Positions 11,378-21,600 of a DNA stretch of 64,000 nt are shown here, in pieces (the stretch's first letter is position 1; every line of letters starts with the position of its first letter). The stretch covers positions 8,440,511-8,504,510 of the forward strand of contig NC_134659.1 of the NCBI RefSeq assembly GCF_030463565.1, read 5' to 3'. The notes beneath the pieces were generated by a model. It was not told the origin of the DNA. It did no database searches and saw only the letters and a program-made list of their open reading frames with translations. This stretch comes from Pelecanus crispus (taxonomy: Eukaryota > Chordata > Aves > Pelecaniformes > Pelecanidae). Position numbers and translations under genes: made by a program.

Positions 11378-12073
11378 ACGACCAGCCAAGCTCTGTGCAG
11401 GATTTCTGTTCTCCCATACCCTGCGCGGTCCCACAAATCAAAGCAACACCAGGGTAAGCAGCAGAAGGTCCTGTTTGGGGACACTTTTGGTACAGGGAGT
11501 CGGGGTCCCCGTTGCCTTCCCCAGCATCCCCCATTAGCCCGAGGACAGCCCAGGGCAGGACAGCGTCCAGCAGCATGGCCACGTCACCGCGCCACCCAGG
11601 TATGGTGCCCCGAGGGGTCCCTGCTGCAGCAGCAGCTCTCCAGCCCCTTCTCAACAAGGGGCTCAGGGGGAGCCATGTCCCCGGGCACATCCATCTGTCC
11701 CAGTGTCACTGGCATTCGGGCAGAGCTCACTGTCACACGGCTTCCTTCGGGCTTGACCTCATCATCCCATCCCCTGTCCCGCAGGAGAGGCCCGGGGGTC
11801 CCCATCAGTCCACCAAGGTCCCGGCCATGTCAGCTGAAGGATGGTGGGCTCCCAGGCAGGGATGGCACCTGCTGCCATGTCCGGAGCCCCAGGTGGTGGC
11901 CCTGACGGTGTCCTTTGCCCCACCGTGCCAAGGGGATGTGGCTTGACCCCTGCAGCTGTGCCAGCCCAGCTCCTGCGGTGCCTCTGTCCTGCCACAGGAC
12001 GGGGGGAGCCAGCGCCCGCGCTGGCCTCCCCGGGGCCACCATCCCCATCCCCGGGCCGCAGACAGCGGTGGCC

Positions 12074-12195
12074 TCACTTGCCCGCCGGGATCCCGTTCTC
12101 CCCACCGCCCGCCGAGCCGAGGACCACCTCCATCCTGCTCTTCGGATGCTGCGCGTCCGCGGGCTGTCCCACCGGGGCTGCGTCGAACTGCACCA
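12074..12195 (-). CDS. PHLDA3: PHLDA3 coding exon 2 (C-terminal tail)
   Basis: The acceptor CTTCTCTCCGCAG lies above 12195. The frame set by exon 1 stays open for 40 codons ([10 protein letters not shown]... to ...GIPAGK) and ends at TGA 12076-12074. Third positions are strongly G/C, as in exon 1. I recognise no domain, and the tail does not resemble the short human end. Confidence 0.6.
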
Positions 12196-12950
12196 CTGCG
12201 GAGAGAAGGCGCTTGTTACCCACCCGGCCAGCACTGGGATGTGGGGCAGGATCCAGCCCCGAGGGGAGCTGGGGAGCTGAGCCAGCCGCGGTCCTCACTG
12301 CCATCTCACGTGCAAGATAGCAAAGAGCCCCACATCCCTTGGGGACGCGCCAGGCAGAGGGAGGGCGTTAGAAAGTCCCTCTCCAGGGACAGGGTAGGTG
12401 AAACCCAGCGGGGGATGCGAAGGGCAGAGCCCAGCCAGCAGGGGAGGACACGGAACCACCACCCTGCAGACCCATCCCCATCCATGGGACCCCCTCTGTG
12501 ATGCCCATGGGGAAGCCGAACTGTTCGGAGATGGGACCCAGCAGCCATAGACCTCATCCTCCTGCACCCCGACCCACGGCACGGCGGGGGACTGGTACCT
12601 GCTCGGCAGCTGTGCCGGGCGCGGACGACCTGGATCGCCTGCTGGTTCTTGAAGCGGACGAGGCCCATGGTGATCTCGGCGTTCCAGCCCGGGTCCTCCT
12701 GGGCGCAGCGGAAATCAATCTCGTGGCTGTCGTCCATCACCACCGTGAAGTAGATGTGCCGCTCCTTCCACTCCACGCACTCCACTGCCTTCATGCGGGC
12801 GAAGCTCAGCTCCTTGCGCCGCGAGCCCTTGGGCTTGAAGAGCTGCAGCCCCTTCTCCGTCAGCAGGCACCGCTTCTTCTTCCAGAGCTGCAGCAGCCCC
12901 CCGCTCCGCTTCTCCAGCACCCCCTCTCTCAGCACCTTCTCGGGGGTCAT
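12074..12950 (-). CDS. PHLDA3: PHLDA3, pleckstrin homology-like domain family A member 3
   Basis: Small PH-domain protein; in mammals it binds membrane phosphoinositides, competes with AKT and is induced by p53. Two coding exons on the minus strand, 12599-12950 and 12074-12195, give 157 aa. The PH domain spans about residues 7-112: [14 protein letters not shown], then [14 protein letters not shown], then [14 protein letters not shown] and [13 protein letters not shown], very close to human PHLDA3 and less like PHLDA2. I chose the ATG at 12950 (G at -3); the frame is open further up to 12983 but only with a GTG. The human protein is 127 aa, so the 40-residue tail from exon 2 is longer than expected and is the less certain part. 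Promoter and first exon lie in a CpG-rich stretch. Confidence 0.85.
12599..12950 (-). CDS. PHLDA3: PHLDA3 coding exon 1 (PH domain)
   Basis: 352 nt from the ATG to a donor, GAGCAG followed by GTACC. It encodes 117 codons plus one base, essentially the whole PH domain. Reading through the donor gives a low-complexity tail without family similarity, which supports splicing here. Confidence 0.88.
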
Positions 12951-13499
12951 AGCGGCACCTCGGCCCCCCAGGATCCTCAGCACCCTGTGTCGGTGCAGCC
13001 AGGCATCACCCGCCGGGGGATTTCCAGCCCCTCCACCTCGGAGCCGAGCTCCCCGGGGCCAGGACCCCCGCAGCAGCCGTGCTGCCCCTGGGGCACTCGC
13101 CGCCCTCCGCGCCCGGGCTCTCAGAGGGGGTGAGCGCTGGGGTCGCCCATGCCCAGCCCTGTTGCCAGGGCTCTGCTCCCTGCCCCGTGCAGCGTGTGGG
13201 ATCCCCGGCGCCGCGCGCCCCAGGAGCTGTCGCTACATGCCCGGCCGCTCTCCCACTCGCATTCCTCCCCGCCTCGCCTGGCCCCTCCTGCCGTGCAGGC
13301 ACCCTTCACGCCCAGGCGAAGCCCGGCCAGGCCCGGCGCAGCCCCGCTTCACCCGGGAGGCGTTTTCGGGGTGCCCGCAGGCAGGCGCTGCCCCCGGGGT
13401 CCTCGTGTGAACAGGCAGGGCGTGGGCACGGGCCTGCACGGCAGCGGTGCCAGGGCAGGGCTTGGAGGCTTCTGCACGGCAGCCCGGGCATGGGGTGCA

Positions 13500-14140
13500 G
13501 TGCCAGCTATTTGGGGGGCACAGTGCCAGCTGGCACAGGGCTGCAGGGTGCAGTGCCGGCTGGGATGGGGGGCTGTGGGGTGCAGCGCCAGCCAGGCACA
13601 GGGTTATGGGGTGCAGTCTTGTTTGCAGATGGGGGCTGCAGGGTGCAGTGCCGGTGGGGACAGGGGGCTGCGGGGTGTGGTGCCAGCCAGGCACAGGGTT
13701 ATGGGGTGCAGTCTTGTTTGCAGATGGGGGCTGCAGGGTGCAGTGCCGGTGGGGACAGGGGGCTGCGGGGTGTGGTGCCAGCCAGGCACAGGGTTATGGG
13801 GTGCAGTCTGGCTTGCAGATGGGGGCTGCAGGGTGCAGTGCCGGCTGGGATGGGGGGCTGTGGGGTGCAGCGCCAGCCAGGCACAGGGTTATGGGGTGCA
13901 GTCTCGTTTGCAGATGGGGGCTGCAGGGTGCAGTGCCGGTGGGGACAGGGGGCTGCGGGGTGTGGTGCCAGCCAGGCACAGGGTTATGGGGTGCAGTCGC
14001 ATTTGCAGATGGGGGCTGTAGGGTGCAGTGCCGGCTGGGATGGGGGGCTGTGGGGTGCGGTGCCAGCCAGGAAGGCACCGTGGGGTGCAGTTACAGCCAG
14101 GGCAGAGGGTTATGGGGTGCAGCGCCAGCTGGGACAGGGG
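13500..14140 (+). repeat. 95-bp minisatellite upstream of PHLDA3
   Basis: The phrase GGGTTATGGGGTGCAGTC recurs at 13601, 13696, 13791, 13886 and 13981, exactly 95 bp apart, and again at 14107 after a longer 126-bp unit. Each unit is itself built of shorter related blocks of about 30 bp (GGGGTGCAG-GCCAGC). As 95 is not a multiple of three and stops are rare, long open frames run across it in several frames; these are not genes. The array lies 0.55-1.2 kb upstream of the PHLDA3 ATG. Confidence 0.95.
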
Positions 14141-16839
14141 GCTATGGGGACCCCTGGGTGGGGGCCCAGGAGGGCAGACACATGCGGACAGGAGATGTCT
14201 GGTGTCACCACCCCAAGATGGCTGTGTGGGGCTGCCCTGCAACGGGGACAGCCCTTGACACCCACCACCCCCGCGGCCCTGCACCCAAGGGTGCTGGCCC
14301 AGCCCTCAGCACACAGAGCTCCCGTTCCCCAAATCCCCTGGGACAGGGATTTGAAGCCCCCAGGCTGTCCCACAGCGAGGACCGGCACCCCCCAGCCTCG
14401 TGTGACCTGTGCGGGGGGGACGCTCCACCGGAGCGGGGCCGGGGCAGCACGGCACAGCCTGCTCCCGCCTAAGTCCACCCTCCCCTGCAGCGAAACACCC
14501 GTCTCCTTTCCAGTCCGTCTCGTTCCCGGCCACCGCAGCTTCGTCTGTTCCTGTGCCAGCACCTGCCGCAGAGGGGTTCACCGTGCCATGCCGGGCTGCC
14601 GGTGGGGACATCTGGGGCCTTCGTGCTGGCCGTGGGCTGCCAAAGGGGGTGATGGTCACAGGCTGCCGGGCGGCTGGATGTGCCCCCGGAGATGCTGAGG
14701 GTGCAGGTCCCTTTGCCCAGGTGAGGTCTGGAAGGGGAAAAAGTCCCCCCCGGGGGCACGCCGGGGTCATCGTCTGGGGCTGGCAGCCCGCAGGTCGGCC
14801 CGCGGTTCCCCGGCATGCAGCCGCTGCCCCGGCGCTCACCTCCCGAATAACCCTGCTCGTGCCCCTGCAGACCCCAACCCCCTGGGTGCCCCCCAGCTGG
14901 AGCCCCTCTCGCCCCAGCCCCTCCGTCGCCCCTGGTCCCTGCCGGGGGCATTGCCTGCAGCCGGCGTGGCCGGGGGGCAAGTCTGCAGCGCTGATGAGAT
15001 GCACCTAATTATCCCTCATTAAGAGGGCAGGGCAGCGGCTGCGGGAGCCAGGAACTGGTTCGTGCTCCCCGGGGCCAACCTCGCCACGCTGGCAGAGATC
15101 CCGGGTGTCCCAGGAGACCCGGTTTCGTGACGTCAGGCGGCCCCGGGTCCCCTGCGGGCCTCGCCACCCCCGCAGCCAAAGGCAGCGCAGGGCCAGGCAC
15201 AGCCGGGGGGGCCAGCACAGCCCCGGAGGTCACCCCTAGCACCCTAGCACTTTTGGAAGGGGCAGAGCAGATGTGTGGGTTCCCGCCCCAAAGGAGCATC
15301 CAAGGCTGTTTTCCCACGCACAGGTAAAGCTCAGCTCCAGGGATGCTGAGCCCTGGAAATTTGGGGGTGAGTAGTTTCGGGACTGTCGCTCCCGACTCTG
15401 CTCCAGCGAGCTGGGATGTCCGTAGGCACTTTTGGTTCACCAGCCAGCCCAATCTCCTTCCTCGCCACCCTGGGAAGAGCCAAGGGTTGCCACCCCCCCT
15501 GCCCCCAGAGGCCCCAGCTCCACTGCTCACTGCCTCTCCAGGCTCCAGCCACCGAGCGAAGGTCATTTTCCCATAGCCATGGATGTAAAGGAGCTTTGAC
15601 AAAGTCTTTTTCTGCTCTGCTCTCCCCGGCTGTCCGTTCCCAGAACCGCAGGGCAGGAGGCTCGTCCTGCCGGGCTGCCCAGGAGGCCGCCGCCGCAGCT
15701 CCTGCCCTCCAGCAAACCCAACAGGACTCGCTGCGTCGGGCTGCCGGCAAGCAAAACGCTTTGCTCCACGGGCCGCCCGCAGTCCCCACGCATACCCCAT
15801 CCGCAGAGCCCTGACGGGCAGCTAATGGGGCTGCCGGGGCTCAGCCGGGGGACGCCGTGCCCCGGGCTGGCTCAGCAGCCGCTGGGGTGACATTCCCACA
15901 AAGCGCTCACGGCCGGGACGGGGGGTGGCAGAGTGGCATCCCCTGCCAAAAGATCCCCCGGCACCGCTGGCCATGGGGCTCGGAGGGCTCCTGTCCGACC
16001 CCTTAGAGTGGCACCATCACCAGCAGCCTCGGGGCTGCAGGGTGCTTGGCCGCGAGCCGACCCTCTGGTTCGTCTCTTTGGAGGCAGGTTTGGGTCCCAC
16101 AGCCCCTTTTCCAAGGGCTGGCAGCCCCCCATGCCGGCAGCAGGGGGGGGTGGGTGCTGCCGGGTGCAATGTGGCTCTGCTGCCTCTAAAGGGAGTTGGA
16201 CAACACTTGGGTGCGGGTGTCCAGACAGGTCCGGCTGCCCAGCGCAGGGCCGTGCCCGTGCACGGGGAGCAGTAACCAGCAGAGGGTAGCAGATGGTCGC
16301 AGCCATCCCACCGCAGTTTGGGCAGGGGATGCCCAGAAATCTTCCCTAATCCCACCCTGCTCCTCCTGGGCCTTGCCCCACCACCTCCTCCAGCCCACCT
16401 CACGCCCTCTGCCTGGGCGTGCAGCCCCAGCGATGCCTGTCCTGGTCTCCCCATGCCGACACTGCGGATGTCGGTCCCTATCACCCCCTAAGCCGCTCTG
16501 AGGAGAACAGTGCAACTTCAGCAGGCAAGCAGCACCAACTGCAAACCCTCAGGGCAACGTCCCTGTCCCAGGACACTGCCCACGCTGTCACCTTGGACAT
16601 TTGGGGCCGAAAGCTCAGCAGAGACCCACCAGCCTGGAGAAGAGAGGGCTTGGGAGACCAAACTTCAGTTTTCCACTACCTAGAGAAGGGTTGTGGAGAA
16701 GGGAGACACGGCAGCGCATGGCAAAAGGACAAGAGGCCATGGGCACAGGTGCCACAAGGGAAACTCTGATGCACATAAGGAAAATAACCTCCTCTGTGTG
16801 CACGGTGCATCGATGTGACAAGAACCATAGTGGTGGGAC
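14141..16839. other. Intergenic stretch between PHLDA3 and CSRP1, nothing recognised
   Basis: GC-rich DNA with CpG-dense patches near 14.5-15.8 kb. There are open frames on both strands, including 263 codons on the minus strand (15009-15800), but composition explains them and no domain or family is recognisable. Confidence 0.5.
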
Positions 16840-16985
16840 CTTCATCCTTAAAGGCTTTCCAAACTTGATTGGACCCCAGAGGCTCTGATCAACCTGACCT
16901 TTGATGCTAGCCCCGCTTTAAGCAGGAGGTTGGACTCAAGACCTCTTTGACCCCGTGAAACCCAAACTCGGCATTTTCTACTGGC
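16840..16985 (+). mobile_element. CR1 LINE 3'-end fragment, decayed
   Basis: The run GACCTTTGATGC, then CTTTAAGCAGGAGGTTGGAC, then a degraded filler resembles the 3' untranslated end of avian CR1 copies in sense orientation. The terminal short repeats are degraded. Confidence 0.45.
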
Positions 16986-17101
16986 TTTGACCAGGACCTC
17001 GACGGGGTCCATCACACTTGCGATACGTCGGTACCTCCCCTCTGTCTGACACAACCTCTACACGTATGGGAAAAAGAGACTAAAGAAAGACTTGTTCTGG
17101 C

Positions 17102-17107
17102 TTTATT
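17102..17107 (-). terminator. Polyadenylation signal AATAAA, candidate distal end of CSRP1
   Basis: AATAAA on the minus strand, followed 20-35 nt downstream by a T-rich element (TTTCTTTAGTCTCTTTTTC). This is a strong context and would give a CSRP1 3'UTR of about 1.5 kb, similar in size to the mammalian one as I recall it. Confidence 0.5.
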
Positions 17108-18228
17108 GACTAAAAAGCGTTGCTGCCTGTGGCACATCCAGCTGAAATTCTGCAGCAGCACAGCATCCACCCCTCGCTCACGGAGAGAGCAGGCAGCTTC
17201 CTAACCCCCCACGCCTCCGCAGGGGAGCAGGGCCTCTGCCAGGCAAGGGAGCCAGGTTTCGGTCTCCACACCGAGGGTGGAACGTGAGCCCGCTGCGCTC
17301 CAGCTCCTGACCCACTACTGCACCCCTGAGCCTGGGCCATCTGCTCCGCGCGCCGAGTGCCATCTGCTATCACCTCACCAAATCCCAACCACAAAGCCCA
17401 GAGCAATGGGGCCTGGGTCCCAGGCTGGGAAACCTGGGGGGAGGGTTTCTGGAGATGCTTAAAGAGCGTACTCCCCCTCTCAGCTTCCAAAATGTCGTGT
17501 AAAAACTGAGGGCGTGATGAACGGGAGAAACTGTTTAAGTTGATAAAGGAGCCCAAATCCTGCCCCACGAAAGGATTTCTGCCTCTGTTGTGCTTCTCAA
17601 AACACTACCCATCCCATTTACTCAACCACAAATTTTATAACATTAAAAAAAACCCCAAAACTAAATTCCCTTTGGAGTTCACAACTGTAAGCTGCAGTGA
17701 GGCTGATCTTGTGGGTATGTCATACCGGTCAAACGAGAGAATCACAGAAAGCAAGTAAAGAGTTTAGATGAAAATGAATTAACCTGGGAAGCTGCCAAGC
17801 TGACGGCTTAATGATCCATGGCGCTGCTAAAAAGCCAGGGAGTAGGTGAAAAGTTGTTAATTATTCAGCACTGCTGGGCACGCCTGTTTGGAGAGGCGCC
17901 ACTAACAGCACTGATAGGGGTTTCGATAGGGCGTGCACACGTGTTGTGCTACCGACACACCCAGGGTCTGTCCTGGGCCTCCCAGCGTCAAGCGCTGCTG
18001 CGGGGATGGTTATCCACCGCCGGAGCGGGGGACAGCTGGCCACAGCTGGGCCGTGTCACACCGCACAGAGCAGTTCCTGCCTTTGTGCTTTAATTGCAAG
18101 CCCTGATTGAAAACATTTCCTATCCTCCCTCTACCTCCCGGCCTCCAGCTCTGGTCAGCCAGTGCACCTCTCCAGCCCCAGATGGGAATAAATTCTGCGG
18201 CAAGGCCAGGCGTGGGTCAGCTTTGATG

Positions 18229-18234
18229 TTTATT
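18229..18234 (-). terminator. Polyadenylation signal AATAAA, candidate proximal end of CSRP1
   Basis: AATAAA on the minus strand, 338 nt below the CSRP1 stop codon. The downstream region is only weakly G/T-rich. It could be an alternative, shorter 3' end. Confidence 0.45.
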
Positions 18235-18571
18235 GCTTGCTCGGTGGCACAGCATGGCACGGCTGAGCTTGCATCCCGGTGGGATGGGCAATGCGGAGCA
18301 GGACGTTTCGGGCACACGGGCCTTGCTGCAGATGGGTGCGAGCTGTCTCCCCGCCAGCACCCGCACCAGCAGGACCCGATGGGGACGATGCTGGGACTCC
18401 CACAGCTTCAGGGTGCGCTGGGTCAGGGCTGGGAGGAAGGGGCTCGTGCTGCGAAGCAGCGGGTGGTTATTCATGATGGTGAAGATGCTCACTGTGGGTG
18501 TGGGAAGGGTCGGGCAGCACAGGCTGGTCTGGACAAGCCCTGAGCGAGCAGAGAGCCCGGCTCCTGGTGCC

Positions 18572-18648
18572 TCACTGCGAGTGGACAAGCGCCCCGGCAC
18601 CTTGCCCGAAGCCAAAGCCCTTGGGACCGAAGTTCTTGGCGTAGCAAC
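18572..18648 (-). CDS. CSRP1: CSRP1 coding exon 5 (LIM2 end, second glycine-rich repeat, stop)
   Basis: 77 nt encoding [17 protein letters not shown], then AGALVHSQ and TGA. Acceptor CATCCTCTGCAG. The terminal HSQ replaces human HSE. Confidence 0.96.
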
Positions 18649-21600
18649 CTGCAGAGGATGGGAAGGGAGAGACGGGTAAGGCCGGCAGCCGAACACAAGC
18701 AGGTCCTCCTCTTGAAGCAGGCACTGCCTAAACAGGACAGCGTTTGCTGTATTTGTCGGGCAAACAGAGCGGCCCCAGGCACAGCAGGAATCCCCCGGCC
18801 CCGTGGCCAGCCGGCGCAGCCAGCCCCCGTACACAGCTGCTGGGGCCACCACCTCCCCGAACCTCAGCCCCATCCTGGTTCCCTGCGCAGGGGTTTTCAC
18901 CCCCTGCCTCCACCCTTCGGAGTGCAGCACAAGCCAGCGGGGAACGTGGCACTCACCTTTGCAGTAGATCTCCCCATCTTTGTCTGCCAGGGTGGTGGAC
19001 TCCAGGCTTTTGCCGCACTTGGCACAGCGGAAGCAGGACTTGTGCCAGGACTGTGGGACAGGAGCAGAGCCTGGTCAGACAACACCCGGGGACAGGGCAG
19101 CAATGCTCTGGCTACCAAACGGGCTCACTTTTCTGTTTCTGACCCAAAGCGGCTGGCAAAGAGGTCTGAATGGGATGAAAGCTTTTCTCTGGGAAGAGCA
19201 GTCCTCCCAGCCCCAGGGGGAAGACACAGAGAGGAAACACCAGGTGTGGTCACTGCTGCCATGTTGATCTGGTTTTAGAGAGCTTTTACGCCGACCCGCA
19301 GCAGCCATTTGTACAATAATTTCTGCAATAATTTGTAAGGAGCAATCACCCCCCTCTTTGGAGACTGTCCTCTCTGAAGCACCGTGATAAATCCCGCGAG
19401 TTACCCAGCTGAGAGCCACTGCTGCTGTACGCTAGCCTGGGGGGTGGCAGCAGGGTTGGGGCACCTGCCCCGACACAACCACAGCTCCAAGGAAGGCAGC
19501 AAACAGATAGGAAGAATGCAGAAATCAGCCAGCGTTTAAAAATAAAACTCCCCCCACGACTCTGCCAGCCCTCTGGGGATAGATGAGCTCACAGCCTTTG
19601 AGCGACCTAGGGTAGCCAGAGCTGCTCACGGAGGAATTTAAATAAACACTCTGGAAAACATGAAACCTTTTTTGGAAGAAAATGTGAAATTAGCGGACTG
19701 GAGGAGGAGGCAGCACATGGAGTCATCCAGCAAACATTAGCACATGAAATACATGCTCTGGAATCCTCTCTGGGTTTGCTTGAGTGTAATTGCTTTGCCA
19801 GCTCCGGTTCCCCGTAAACATCCCTCCAGAAGCCTACCAGGAAGCTCAGCTCATGATTTTTAAAGGTAAGTTTGGCTTCTGACCCTGGGCTGACCCTCAA
19901 CGTGTCCATCACATCCCTGCACTCCGGCTAGGCTATGATGATGCCAGGAGGCTCTTTCTGCTGACTCGATGCCTCCTTTCCTTGCTCTGGGGACAGAGGG
20001 CAAACACAGAAACCCCAGGGAGGACGGAGTGCAGCAGGGGTGACCCAGCGTCACCGGTGAGGCTTTCCCAGCACGGCCATCGCGTCCCCTGTGGCACAAA
20101 GCCAAGCAGCCTGACCCCGCTGCCTTGGCCAGCTCTGCACGAGTACCCGGCCGCGGAGGGAAGGCTGCTCCAAGGCAGGGACCGCACCCAGGGTCCCAGG
20201 GCTGACAGAGCAGAAGGCGTCCCCATGCCCTGCTAAGGCTTCCCAGAGCTGGGCCAGGATAAGGCCACAGCTCGGGACACAGAGGAGCCTGGTGAAGTGA
20301 TGAACTTGACATAGGAAGTACCAGGGCTGTTGCAGAGCGTCCTTTACATCTGACCCTGAGCAGACCCAGTCCACCAGCAGAACAGCCCACGAGAGATGCA
20401 CCGAGCCTGTGCCCACACCTCCAACCACCCTGCCCTGCCTATGGGCAGCGCTGACCACTGGAATTCATTCCCTGCCCGGAATTTGGGCTGCGGCATCCCA
20501 GCCTGTGGCAGAAGGTGGAGAAGGCTCGCTGGACGTTGCACTTGTTCAATTAGCGGTGGCAGTGGCCATGGCCACATCACTGCTCATCCTCCCAACACAT
20601 CTAGCAGCAGGGACGTCCACTGTGACCTCTGCTGAGCACTGCTCTGAATATTTAGCATAAAATGCATTTCTCTCCCATCTACAAGTCTGTAAGAGTGATG
20701 CAGACTGGAGAACCTGGTTTCCAGGCATGCCCAGCTCTCCTTTTGGTGCCAGGCTTCCAGGTGAGCACAGCCACTGGACCCCAAGCCCAGCCCTGGCTGG
20801 AGGCGGTGGGCAGCCCAGCCTGCAGCAGCCCATGGGTCGGGTCAAGACCTTCTCTGAAGGTCTCCCTGCCACACAGCAACTTGTGGGGTCCACCCCCCCG
20901 ACCCTTTCTTACCTTTCCAGCTCCAATCACCTTCTCTGCTGCATACACCGCTTGACCACAGCGAGGGCACCCATCAGAACCTCCGACTTTCTGGGCCATT
21001 CTGGATGCGTTAGGGTTGGTGGGTCGGTGGGGCTGGCCCCTGTGGGTGGGAGGGAGGTCATTATCATGGCTGCACAAGCAGGATGGAGGAAGGAAGAGCT
21101 AAGGGATCACAAATCCCAGCCCCGTTTTGAGGGGCCCGGAGCTTTAGGCACAATGTGTTGAGCCCTCACGGCTGCATGCTAGGAGGGGATGGGCAGCATG
21201 CTCAGGCAATGGGGACACGTCCCATCAAGCCCCATCCCACCCTGCAAACAGGGTTCAGGGGGTCTCCCCCCAAGGAGCAGAAAGGCAGGGCAGCCCACAG
21301 CACCGTCCAGATTAGGAACTGCTGGAAGTTCAGCACGGGCTACACAGTCAAGCATCGCAAGCGGACAGATGTGGGGGAGAAGGTGCCCACAACAGCCCCA
21401 GTTTCGAAAACAAGCGTTAAACTCACTCTTCATATTTGATTCCCAGAGACTCGCCCTTGTCAGTGCTCAGGGTCCCTGCTCCCTGCCCGTAGCCATAGCC
21501 CTTGGGGCCATACTTCTTGCCGTAGCAGGACTTGCAGTAGATCTCCTCTCCATGCACAGCAACAGTGGTGCTGTCCAAGTTCTTCTTACAGACCACTAGA

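Larger units (their letters stand above)
8387..12073. other. Probable PHLDA3 3'UTR and/or intergenic DNA
   Basis: GC-rich stretch below the PHLDA3 stop codon. It has no recognisable exon. A 20-bp unit is directly duplicated at 11331-11370 with a partial third copy. Whether it is transcribed depends on which polyadenylation signal PHLDA3 uses. Confidence 0.4.
12050..13460. promoter_or_regulatory. CpG-rich region over PHLDA3 coding exons and promoter
   Basis: CpG dinucleotides are frequent over the exons and the 500 bp upstream of the ATG. No TATA box is evident at a suitable distance, consistent with a CpG-island promoter on the minus strand. Limits are by eye. Confidence 0.55.

Noticed and set aside
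12306-12598. Unspliced extension of the PHLDA3 frame past its PH domain to 225 residues
   Set aside because: A good donor lies right after the domain, the extension is low in family similarity, and it begins with a GTG when counted from 12983.
13220-13260. Possible p53 half-site (GGGCATGTAG on the minus strand) near the PHLDA3 promoter
   Set aside because: Only 8 of 10 positions match one half-site and no second half-site adjoins it; too weak to annotate although PHLDA3 is a p53 target in mammals.
13079-14698. 539-codon plus-strand open frame (and overlapping frames)
   Set aside because: It runs through the 95-bp minisatellite, where stops are simply rare; 95 is not a multiple of three, so each unit is read in another frame, and no domain or splice logic supports it.
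15009-15800. 263-codon minus-strand open frame
   Set aside because: GC-rich composition, no recognisable domain, no promoter or splice context.
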